Made by a program: the position numbers and the translations under genes
Origin: a virus
Direction: 5' to 3' (one strand)
Length of the DNA stretch: 20,343 nt
IMG/VR virus record: IMGVR_UViG_3300047560_000116
Span: 1 to 20,343 of that record
In this document: in pieces, positions 1 through 6,867 of the stretch
Layout: each line of letters opens with the position of its first letter
Position numbering within the stretch: the first letter of the stretch is position 1
Notes under the pieces: model-generated
Databases searched by the model: none
The model's input: only the letters and a program-made list of their open reading frames with translations
Told to the model about the DNA's origin: nothing

Positions 1-470
1 GGTTCACCTTGCATAAACGCAGCGGTAGTTTGTGCTGGTATTTGTGCAGCTCCAGGTTGAACGGCAGCGCCATATCCAGGCTGAGATGTCAAATCAAAAG
101 TAGGGGTAGGAGTACCACCAAAACCATAAGCCTGTTGATTGGCAGTAGCCTGATCTGCACTTACGGTTGGAGTAACAGGTGTGTAATCTGCTCCAGATGT
201 AGGAGCTTGAAAAGATGCGTCAGGAGTAGAAGGAGTAAATGTACCGCCTGTTTGACCTCCAAAATAACCGCCAACATCAAAACCATCATCAAACTCAGGC
301 AAGCCAGTATCAGGATTAGTTGTGCCAGAACCGCCTCTGCGCTTTAAAAGTGCAGCTTCTCTAGGGGTAATGTGAGCAAGCATAGAGTCATTGCCACGAC
401 CTTTTGAACGCAGTAGCTCTGCCAATGCTGGCAAATCCATTTTTAAAGATTTTGATAAAGCCTTACTCAT
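1..470 (-). CDS. N-terminal part of a phage protein, possibly an internal virion protein (cut by window edge)
   Basis: The reading frame is open from an ATG at 470 to the left edge, giving 156 complete residues and no stop. The start overlaps the stop of the preceding gene as ATGA. The N-terminus is a short basic helical stretch. Around residues 24-62 comes a conserved-looking block containing LAHITPREAALLKRRGGSGT and then a TGLPEF segment. After that the chain is low-complexity Gly/Thr/Pro/Gln-rich. I remember this block as recurring at the start of large structural proteins in environmental phages, but I cannot name a family from sequence alone. Its place at the end of the tail genes, after an Ala/Gly-rich protein, fits an internal virion or DNA-ejection protein whose enzymatic part would lie outside the window. 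That role is inference. Confidence 0.75.
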   Translation of the reverse strand, partial: MSKALSKSLKMDLPALAELLRSKGRGNDSMLAHITPREAALLKRRGGSGTTNPDTGLPEFDDGFDVGGYFGGQTGGTFTPSTPDASFQAPTSGADYTPVTPTVSADQATANQQAYGFGGTPTPTFDLTSQPGYGAAVQPGAAQIPAQTTAAFMQGE

Positions 471-1231
471 GCGCTACTCCCTTGATCCGTTGTCCGTAAT
501 GATGCCTGATTCCACACATTTCGTGAAGTGCTAGGCTCTGATCCGACTTGAACTGGAGGGCTAATATCTGAGCTTCCAGAAGTTAAAGCTGAACCTAACA
601 CGCTACCACCGCCACCAGATGCCAAATAAGTAGGCAATCCTTGACTTACTGATCCTGTAGTACCACCGCCAGCAGGTGCAGTTGGGCTTGTGCCACCAAA
701 TAAATTAGACACATCTTGACGAATAAAAGGACCAGCAGCAGCTAATACAGGCTTAGAAATATCAGAAGGCACTCCAGCAGATCCAGCAGCTTCACTTAGA
801 CCAGCGGTAACTGCGCCAGTAGCACCACCAATTTCACCTTGTTTTAAAGTGCTTTGTAAATTTTGACCTGATAACTGAGCTTGAGTTACACCTTTTGTAG
901 CACCACTAGCAGCACCAGCAGCAATAGGAGATTCTGTAGCACCTAATACTTCGCTACCGACCTCAGAACCAACAGCACCAGTTACACCACCAACACCAGC
1001 AGCTTTAAGAATTTGACCTGGATCACCAGACTTTTGAGCCTCGCTAATAGCTCCACTAGCAGCTCCAACAGAAGCAGCTCCTACCGCAGTAAGGGTAGAT
1101 ACGCTATATCCAGCAGCAACGGCTTCAATCGTGTCTGCATATCCTAAAATTGCAGCTCCCATCTCAGGACCAGCTACAACCGATGCAGCAACGGCTACGA
1201 CTTCCAAAACTACTGGTGCAGCGCTACCCAT
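467..1231 (-). CDS. Ala/Gly-rich protein, possible internal virion or DNA-ejection component
   Basis: This is a 254-residue protein with an extreme Ala/Gly/Ser/Val composition. Residues 5-30 are strongly hydrophobic and could form a membrane helix. Further Ala/Gly-rich helical stretches follow to about residue 170. Beyond that the chain turns into a Gly/Ser/Pro/Thr-rich, probably disordered tail. The ATG start shares one base with the stop of the upstream gene (TAATG), and its TGA overlaps the next ATG, so it is tightly coupled on both sides. Short Ala/Gly-rich, membrane-compatible proteins near the end of podovirus structural operons are often ejected with the genome. No catalytic motif is visible. 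A holin-like role seems unlikely because of the length and long disordered tail. Function is not proven. Confidence 0.75.
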   Translation of the reverse strand: MGSAAPVVLEVVAVAASVVAGPEMGAAILGYADTIEAVAAGYSVSTLTAVGAASVGAASGAISEAQKSGDPGQILKAAGVGGVTGAVGSEVGSEVLGATESPIAAGAASGATKGVTQAQLSGQNLQSTLKQGEIGGATGAVTAGLSEAAGSAGVPSDISKPVLAAAGPFIRQDVSNLFGGTSPTAPAGGGTTGSVSQGLPTYLASGGGGSVLGSALTSGSSDISPPVQVGSEPSTSRNVWNQASLRTTDQGSSA

Positions 1232-1605
1232 TATATTTTCCCTTCATTCATCAATTCCTCAGCCATCTTCCCAACGGCTATGCCAGTTTGGATTAAGTTG
1301 TAATCCACTTGATTTCCGTTTGGCACTTGTTCTGGAGTTAACAATCCTGATTTCATTACGGCTTGCAATGCTACAGGGTACATTTTGGGATCTCTAGCAG
1401 CGGATTTAGCGTATTTTCCTGCTTGAATCAGCAATTTAGGATCAATATTGAATTGCTTGATGAGAGTTGCCAGTCTTTTCTTAGACTCTGTAACCTCATC
1501 TGGATAGGCTTTGCTTCCCTTTCTTTGAATGAGATCCATCACTTGTGTGTCCATCTTTTGTTGCGGTGCAACAATTTGATTTTGTTGGGGAGTAGGATTG
1601 TTCAT
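1231..1605 (-). CDS. Small helical phage protein of unknown function
   Basis: This 124-residue protein has a Gln/Pro-rich N-terminus (residues 1-20) followed by a largely alpha-helical, charged body. Residues 27-75 are Lys-rich, and the C-terminus is an amphipathic helix. There is no signal peptide, membrane segment or recognisable catalytic motif. The ATG at 1605 follows the previous stop directly as TGATATG, and the stop overlaps the start of the Ala/Gly-rich gene by one base, so this is one link of a coupled chain. I do not recognise the family. The position among late virion genes suggests a minor structural or internal protein, but nothing in the sequence proves it. Confidence 0.75.
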   Translation of the reverse strand: MNNPTPQQNQIVAPQQKMDTQVMDLIQRKGSKAYPDEVTESKKRLATLIKQFNIDPKLLIQAGKYAKSAARDPKMYPVALQAVMKSGLLTPEQVPNGNQVDYNLIQTGIAVGKMAEELMNEGKI

Positions 1606-1606
1606 A

Positions 1607-1951
1607 TCAATAAGGGATGTTTAGTCCAGTTGCAATTTGTTGATGAATGTATAAATGAGTGGACAACCAATCGTAAAAAGAAGTTTCGTTGTTAAAGTCA
1701 ACATCGAGCATATTGAACGGATTTTGCAATCCAAGCAAGCTGGCAAAGGCTTGATGTTCGGTCTGGTGAGCTAATAACCAGTCATCTAGGTTGTTCGTAT
1801 CAGCGTCAATAATAGGAAAAACAGGCACAGAAATGCCTTGTGACATGAATTTTTCTTGAAAAAGGTAATGTTGGTTGCCATTCTCGAACAAAAAGTCATT
1901 TAGGGACTCAACATCCCCAAATTTAACGATTGAAAGAGTGGACATATTCAT
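1607..1951 (-). CDS. Small phage protein with two tandem D-W-L/H motifs, function unknown
   Basis: This is a 114-residue soluble, acidic protein. It holds an internal near-repeat: LDDWLLAHQTEHQAFASLLGL near residues 55-75, and a related stretch with YDWLSTHLYIHQQIATGL near residues 92-110. Both have Asp-Trp-Leu followed by two spaced histidines and a Leu-rich helix, so the protein probably contains two related helical hairpins. I chose ATG 1951 because it directly follows the stop of the upstream holin-like gene (TGATATG). An upstream TTG at 1972 lies inside that gene and is less likely. There is no clear Shine-Dalgarno sequence, which suggests translation by coupling. I have the impression that similar proteins recur in aquatic phage genomes, always unnamed. 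The paired histidines might bind a metal; this is speculation. Confidence 0.75.
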   Translation of the reverse strand: MNMSTLSIVKFGDVESLNDFLFENGNQHYLFQEKFMSQGISVPVFPIIDADTNNLDDWLLAHQTEHQAFASLLGLQNPFNMLDVDFNNETSFYDWLSTHLYIHQQIATGLNIPY

Positions 1952-1952
1952 A

Positions 1953-2126
1953 TCAGTTGAGCTTGAACGCAATCGCCACTAAAGAAGCAACAATAAATCC
2001 AGCAGAGCAAATCAAAATTTGTTCCAAACGCTTTAATCTGGCGCAAATAGACTCATAGCGCAATTCGCATACAGCCTCATGCGTATTCAAGCGAGCCTCG
2101 GTATTGTCAATGAGCAGTTCATCCAT
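1953..2126 (-). CDS. Holin-like small protein with one C-terminal membrane segment
   Basis: This 57-residue gene starts with ATG at 2126, two bases after the tail protein stop (TAACATG), and ends at TGA 1953-1955. Residues 1-35 are charged and helical (MDELLIDNTEARLNTHEAVC then a Glu/Arg-rich stretch). Residues 37-53 form one hydrophobic span (ILICSAGFIVASLVAIA), ending in a short FKLN tail. This layout, a soluble charged helix followed by a single membrane helix at the very C-terminus, is that of XhlA-type holin or lysis-accessory proteins. The place after the tail genes also suits a lysis gene. No endolysin is visible in the window, so the pairing cannot be confirmed. It could instead be a spanin-like or membrane-anchored virion protein. 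Confidence 0.7.
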   Translation of the reverse strand: MDELLIDNTEARLNTHEAVCELRYESICARLKRLEQILICSAGFIVASLVAIAFKLN

Positions 2127-2127
2127 G

Positions 2128-3087
2128 TTATGCGTTGTAATAAGGAATTTTTACAAGAGTGCCGTTTAGATCAAGGTTGATGTAACCAGCAGGAATAAGC
2201 ATCATGGTTGCCGATGTAAACGATGCGTTAGCAGCCGTATTAGCCGTATGGTTAGTAGTGGTCACATTGATTGAACCACCAGTAATTGACACATTAGAGC
2301 TAATTAAACTAGCGATAGTTGTAATGTTATTTTGATTTATAGTTATTGCATCGGATGTTGCATTAGAGCCACTAGCAATAATGTGAACAGAGCTATTTGA
2401 GTATGTGCCAAAAACTGCATCACCACCGTTTGCATAAAAATACGCATTTTTAGCTACACCAAAAGCGTTGTTAGGACCGTTGTTATACGCATTATTGTTT
2501 ATGCCAAAATTTGCATAGGAGGTGTAATCGTTGGTTGCTACGGTATAAGTAGTGTAGGCAGCAGAACCATTATTAGTGTTCTGAGCAACAAGATAAACAT
2601 AGCTATTAGCTGTTCCAACAAAGCTACCCATGATGCCCGTATCGGACACACCGCCACCTAAGTTTCCACCAACGCTTATTGATCCTACTGGTGAAGTTGC
2701 ATTATTAAATGTAAGGTTGGCAGATGTTAAATTTGCTACACCACCAGTAATGGCTACAGCATTGGCATTTTGAACTGCCATCGTACCCAAGCCTGTAATA
2801 GCGCTATTGGGGATTGATCCGCTAAGAATCGTGACATTAGCAAGGGTAAGGTTGCCAATGTTGTTAACTGTTGATCCTAAAGTAACAACAGTATTGCCAA
2901 TAGTGGCAGAATTGTTGGATAACTGGCTATTTGCAATGTTTCCTAGCGTACCGCCTAATGTAATGTTTCCCGCAGTCGTGACTGTGCCAGTTAGCGTTAT
3001 GCCATTGACAGTACCGTTACCAGTTACCGATGTAACTGTACCGCTACCACCACCACCTGTTCCAGTTGATACGACTTTTAAGACCAT
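2128..3087 (-). CDS. Tail fibre-like protein
   Basis: This 319-residue protein is rich in Gly, Thr, Asn, Ser and Val with almost no charge, as expected of a beta-rich trimeric fibre. A Gly-rich N-terminus (residues 8-16) leads into short beta repeats (GTV, ITL, GNLTL) up to about residue 135. A longer Asn/Tyr/Ala-rich body follows. The C-terminus GYINLDLNGTLVKIPYYNA looks like a conserved fibre end. Residues 62-87 closely resemble residues 30-56 of the small tail protein at 6393-6866. The start has a good ribosome binding site (GGAGT, about 6 bases away), and the gap to the upstream gene is two bases. Its neighbours are other tail proteins. A receptor-binding or fibre role is inferred from composition and position, not from a named domain. 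Confidence 0.7.
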   Translation of the reverse strand: MVLKVVSTGTGGGGSGTVTSVTGNGTVNGITLTGTVTTAGNITLGGTLGNIANSQLSNNSATIGNTVVTLGSTVNNIGNLTLANVTILSGSIPNSAITGLGTMAVQNANAVAITGGVANLTSANLTFNNATSPVGSISVGGNLGGGVSDTGIMGSFVGTANSYVYLVAQNTNNGSAAYTTYTVATNDYTSYANFGINNNAYNNGPNNAFGVAKNAYFYANGGDAVFGTYSNSSVHIIASGSNATSDAITINQNNITTIASLISSNVSITGGSINVTTTNHTANTAANASFTSATMMLIPAGYINLDLNGTLVKIPYYNA

Positions 3088-3089
3088 TT

Positions 3090-3419
3090 TTAGACTCCAT
3101 CGCCAGGGGTAATATAGACTTGAGCAGTACCCGTTAAAGTAATCCCAGTAAAGTAAGCATTAGGCACAAAAGTCAGAATTTCATCTGTTCCAGGCAATAA
3201 TGGAAAAGCAGCCCCGTTGGTAGTGATATTTGCTGCTGCCGTAGTAGCGTTAGCTGCATCTACACCGTAACCTAAGAAAACAAGACTTGTACCGCTATTG
3301 ATAATGCGATATTGATTACCACCGATAGTCGTATTGGTAACTTGAACAGGAGTAGGAGCAGCTACACCAGCCGTAAAAGTGACAGTATTACCAGTTTTAG
3401 TAAACGCATTGATTCCCAT
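3090..3419 (-). CDS. Small beta-rich tail-associated protein
   Basis: This 109-residue protein is rich in Thr, Ala, Asn, Gly and Val with very few charges. The pattern alternates predicted beta strands (NTVTFTAGVA, NQYRIINSG, TSLVFLGYGV, DEILTFVPNA, LTGTAQVYITPG), suggesting one beta-sandwich domain. The ATG is preceded by AGGAG, which overlaps the end of the previous gene. It lies between the tail-fibre-assembly-like gene and a fibre-like gene. A minor tail or fibre-accessory role is likely by context. I recognise no named family, and no enzyme motif is present. Confidence 0.75.
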   Translation of the reverse strand: MGINAFTKTGNTVTFTAGVAAPTPVQVTNTTIGGNQYRIINSGTSLVFLGYGVDAANATTAAANITTNGAAFPLLPGTDEILTFVPNAYFTGITLTGTAQVYITPGDGV

Positions 3420-3421
3420 GA

Positions 3422-3952
3422 TTACTCCTGTGTTTGTGGAATTGGAGTGTCAGGGCTATTAGCCCAAGCAATCGGGAATACCGCAGCAACTTGATCTACT
3501 GTAGTTGAGCTTGTAACCGCATTAGCAGCCGTAGAAGCCTGTGTGCGAATAGTCTGCCTCCATGTATTCCATGACTGAGGTACTGGATATACACCGCCTG
3601 ATTCTACTGAGCGAACTACCATCCAATCAGTAGGTTGCAATAGGGTATAGGCTTGCTGATTGATGTTGTTTACAGAGGTAGATTGGATTGTTACCAAGTC
3701 TTTTGGAGTGCTTGTAAAGTTAATATCTACTTGATTAGTTTGTGCGTTATATGAAGGCGCTTCTTCTGTCACCCAGTAGTATTGGTCATTAGGGCGAGTT
3801 CCATAAACTACATCCACCATGCCGATAGCAGCTTTTTCTTCTGGGGATGACAAATTTACCCAATTAGGAGGGTAATCAATGCCATTCCATGTGAACTGTG
3901 AACCCGCTGGAATCAACAGTTGAATTATTCCGTTTTGTACGATTGCAAACAT
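3422..3952 (-). CDS. Tail fibre-associated or fibre-assembly-like protein
   Basis: This 176-residue protein follows the large tail fibre directly. Its N-terminal half (residues 1-60) has a compact domain with FTWNGIDYPPNWVNLSSPEE and a VDVVYG segment. This pattern of a small domain about inputs such as Trp-Asn-Gly and Pro-rich turns is seen in phage tail-fibre assembly or XkdW-like proteins. The C-terminal half is helical with DWMVVRSVESG, a Trp-x-x-Trp-Arg stretch near residue 130 and a Thr/Ala-rich helix, similar in style to fibre-assembly chaperones. A good ribosome binding site (GAGGT) overlaps the upstream stop. A chaperone or small structural tail role is inferred from position and general pattern. 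Confidence 0.65.
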   Translation of the reverse strand: MFAIVQNGIIQLLIPAGSQFTWNGIDYPPNWVNLSSPEEKAAIGMVDVVYGTRPNDQYYWVTEEAPSYNAQTNQVDINFTSTPKDLVTIQSTSVNNINQQAYTLLQPTDWMVVRSVESGGVYPVPQSWNTWRQTIRTQASTAANAVTSSTTVDQVAAVFPIAWANSPDTPIPQTQE

Positions 3953-3954
3953 AA

Positions 3955-6393
3955 TTACCTCGCTAAAGCGTTTTTAAATGGGTTTTCGGCAAATGCGGCA
4001 TAAATGTAATTACAAGATGAATTTTCGTTCATTTGTGGCGATGTTCCTCTTAACTTAAATCCATTGCTTAATAAATCTATTCCACCGCTACTTGGTGTAT
4101 CTTCCGCTAAACTTAAGTTTGCGTATAAAGCAACTGTTGATGCGTTATATGGACTTCTTGAAGTATCCCTAATTGTCCAATTATCCGTATCTCCAGAAAT
4201 TATTTTAATCATTACAAATTTTGGTCTAAATCCTGTATATACAAATGGTCCATCAGTAGAACCATTGCCTGTATAGCTACCAAAAGCAGAGAAACCTGGA
4301 ATAGCAGCCCAGCAGTAAGACACATAAGTTTGTCCGTTTGCATTTACAGGGGTTAAATTTCCAGCGCTTCCGACATAGTAAACGCTAGAAGTTGGTGCAG
4401 TCGGATACCTAGAATTTCCGTTGCTTGCAGAACCAGTTGAATCAAGCTCAAGAAAATACCCAGTTCCTAAACTTAATAAAGCGCTATGGAATACTGCCCA
4501 AGATTCAGTTGTGCTTCTTACTTTTGTAATAATCATATTAGGAGTAACTCCTAATCCATGACCTACAGTAGAGTTGGCAGTTCCATTACCCGTATAAGTA
4601 ACAACACTAAATCCAGCAGTAGCATTAACGCTTACTGTTGATGTAATAGAACCGTTTGTATTGGATGATGTAGTGCCTTGACCAGCTTGCCATTGCCAGC
4701 CCACATAAGTTCCACCGCTTGTATTTGATGAGCCTGTTCCAGAAAAGTCACCACCCAAAGTAAAACCATTTGAATTAAATGAAGCTAAACCAGTTCCACC
4801 AGTAGCTGTTTGTTCAGCAGCGTTTCTATCCGAATTTAATGCTAAAGTTACACCACGAACAGAATCCCACAATAAATGTGAACCAGATGTATCCCTTCTC
4901 TTAACCCAAAGAAAATCAGGCTGAAATCCGCTTGTTCCGCTATCAGAATTATTGATAACTAATGTTGCATTTGTTCCAGAATACAAACTAGCATCCATAA
5001 CACTTCTACCGTTTGCAATAGTGCTAGTAGGTAAGTTATAAGTATTGAGTGCTACAAATCCTGTTGGTGGAGTGTAGGTAAATCCTTGCTGACCAAAGTT
5101 CATATACCAGCCGTAGTTATCGCCTGTATTTCCATACATAGATACTTGTGGCACTATTGGTGCAGTTGGTAATGTTGTGAATACATTTCCTGTACCGCTT
5201 GCTGGTACACCGCTATTCATCCATGTGCCGTTTTTACCAACCCATAGTTTTCCAGCATCCACATCAAACGCAATCATAATGACATCTCCACTAGATGCTG
5301 AAGATACTGTGCCAGTTGAGTTATTGCCTTGTAAATTTCCGTTTGCTTGATAGCTACGAGTGGTTGAACCACCATAAGAATCGCTTAATGTTGATGTGGT
5401 GGTGGTCATCACTCCAACCATGTTGTTTCCAACGCTACCAGTAGAACCAGTTAAAGTGGCTTCAAAATACCATTTGCCGCTAGATACACCTAATGTTCCA
5501 CGACAAGTAGACCAAGGTGAACCGCCATGACCTACACCAGTTCTAGTTAAATTGCCTTGTGTTGGTGGATTGTCGTATGTATCAATAGGGCTTAATACTT
5601 CATAATTGGCTACTGTTGCACTTGTCAATGTTGGCACATCAGTCATTGAATCGTATGTGCTACCAGCAGTTAAGCTAAAGTTATTAGTAGTCCAGTTATT
5701 GCTATTACCGCTTAAATCGTAGCCTAATGTGGTTGTGCTTGTAGTGTTGGTAAATGGCAAATAAAAGCCATTAGTTCCGTATGTACCTGTGTATTTAGCT
5801 GGTTGCCAAACACCAGTAGTAGCGTTTGTAGAACCAAATGAAGATGGGGTTAATTGCTGACCATCAATGAAGTTGATTTCTACATTATATCCATCAAAAT
5901 AACCACCTCCTGAATTCCCTATTCCTTGTGGATAGGAAGCATTATTTAATTTTATAAAATTGTAATTTTGAGAAGGATAATTGGCTGTGCTAAATGCTGT
6001 AATTTGATTGCCATTTACATAGAATTTAATTCTATTGCTTGCAGTTGCTTGAGTTGTATCAATTGCTATAACAATATGATACCAAGCAGAAGGGTCACGA
6101 AATACTTGACTTGTGACTAAATAAGCATCGCTAGAACCATTTAAAAATAATACTAAATTATCACTTGAATTAAATGCTATGGTATCAGTATTAACATTAT
6201 TTGTTCCACCACTTAACAATGTTGCATAAGAATATCCCAATACACCTCTTTTAATCCATGTGCTATAAGTTATTTTTTGCAAATTTCCATTGCTTGCAGG
6301 AGTTCTATTTAAATAAGCAGAAGCACTACTTCTAAACCTTAAAGATTTAGTTAAGTTATATCCAGAAGAAGGAGCAGCAGACTTCTTAAACAT
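3955..6393 (-). CDS. Large tail fibre with LamG-like and SPRY-like domains and three C-terminal repeat modules
   Basis: This 812-residue protein is the likely receptor-binding or adhesion fibre. Residues about 12-215 look like a LamG/concanavalin-type jelly roll (YSTWIKRG, WYHIVIAID, IKFYVNGNQI, INFIDGQQLTPSSFG). Residues about 295-450 look like a SPRY domain (GKWYFEATL, VGVMTT, IMIAFDVDAGKLWVGKNGTW, YMNFGQQGF). The rest holds three divergent copies of an 80-residue module, at about 490-570, 616-700 and 722-806. Each begins Phe/Thr-x-Pro-x-Phe/Met followed by an I/V-x-K segment, and runs through a conserved Trp to an aromatic-Ala end. The ATG shares one base with the stop of the upstream gene (TAATG). 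LamG and SPRY folds bind glycans or proteins in other systems, so a cell-surface receptor role is reasonable. The target is unknown. Confidence 0.85.
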   Translation of the reverse strand: MFKKSAAPSSGYNLTKSLRFRSSASAYLNRTPASNGNLQKITYSTWIKRGVLGYSYATLLSGGTNNVNTDTIAFNSSDNLVLFLNGSSDAYLVTSQVFRDPSAWYHIVIAIDTTQATASNRIKFYVNGNQITAFSTANYPSQNYNFIKLNNASYPQGIGNSGGGYFDGYNVEINFIDGQQLTPSSFGSTNATTGVWQPAKYTGTYGTNGFYLPFTNTTSTTTLGYDLSGNSNNWTTNNFSLTAGSTYDSMTDVPTLTSATVANYEVLSPIDTYDNPPTQGNLTRTGVGHGGSPWSTCRGTLGVSSGKWYFEATLTGSTGSVGNNMVGVMTTTTSTLSDSYGGSTTRSYQANGNLQGNNSTGTVSSASSGDVIMIAFDVDAGKLWVGKNGTWMNSGVPASGTGNVFTTLPTAPIVPQVSMYGNTGDNYGWYMNFGQQGFTYTPPTGFVALNTYNLPTSTIANGRSVMDASLYSGTNATLVINNSDSGTSGFQPDFLWVKRRDTSGSHLLWDSVRGVTLALNSDRNAAEQTATGGTGLASFNSNGFTLGGDFSGTGSSNTSGGTYVGWQWQAGQGTTSSNTNGSITSTVSVNATAGFSVVTYTGNGTANSTVGHGLGVTPNMIITKVRSTTESWAVFHSALLSLGTGYFLELDSTGSASNGNSRYPTAPTSSVYYVGSAGNLTPVNANGQTYVSYCWAAIPGFSAFGSYTGNGSTDGPFVYTGFRPKFVMIKIISGDTDNWTIRDTSRSPYNASTVALYANLSLAEDTPSSGGIDLLSNGFKLRGTSPQMNENSSCNYIYAAFAENPFKNALAR

Positions 6394-6866
6394 TAGTAGT
6401 TTTGTCCAAAAATTGCACCGTAAGTCACATTACCGTCTTGCATAAAGTTGAATATATCAACCTTGCCAGTAACCGCAGTAGCCGTTGGAGTAGTGTTTCC
6501 AGCCCATTTAAGACTTGTACCACCAGCCCAAGATACGGTGCTATTGCTTGTGTAATAAGTTTGGATTGTGAAACTCTTGCCAGCTACAGAAGATGGCAAA
6601 GTGATTGTTATAGCTGAGTTCACATTCACATTCTGGAAAGTTCCGTTGACTAAGTTAATGGTCACATTACCAGTTTGGTTGGAATAAGTTTCGGTATAGT
6701 TAGTAACCGTTGTGTTTGTTAGCGTTAAATTACCAACAGAAGTAGTGGTATTCCCTAATCCTACGGCAGTATTGCCAAGGGTAGCGGTGGTATTAAAGTT
6801 GGCATCAAGCTGCGTTAACGGGATGCTTGTTGTGGCATTGCCAAATGTGTACGGAACTCCAGACAT
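6393..6866 (-). CDS. Small Thr/Asn/Gly-rich tail protein
   Basis: This 157-residue, almost uncharged protein is dominated by Thr, Asn, Gly, Val and Ser. Residues 30-56 hold short beta repeats (LGNTAVGLGNTTTSVGNLTL) that recur in the fibre-like protein at 2128-3087. The C-terminal half has strands AITITLPSSVAGKSFTIQTY and VSWAGGTSLKW, ending in a NFMQDGNVTYGAIFGQNY tail. That pattern of a small beta domain after a fibre-like stalk is common in phage tail tips. The start has a GTGAGGT ribosome binding site from the end of the nozzle gene, and the stop overlaps the large fibre start. It may form a stalk or adaptor between nozzle and fibre. Function is inferred from position. Confidence 0.75.
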   Translation of the reverse strand: MSGVPYTFGNATTSIPLTQLDANFNTTATLGNTAVGLGNTTTSVGNLTLTNTTVTNYTETYSNQTGNVTINLVNGTFQNVNVNSAITITLPSSVAGKSFTIQTYYTSNSTVSWAGGTSLKWAGNTTPTATAVTGKVDIFNFMQDGNVTYGAIFGQNY

Positions 6867-6867
6867 T

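Noticed and set aside
9-347. Plus-strand open frame opposite the cut gene at the left edge
   Set aside because: The minus-strand frame has a clear coupled start and a conserved-looking block. The plus frame is Cys/Arg/Ser-rich and is a shadow.
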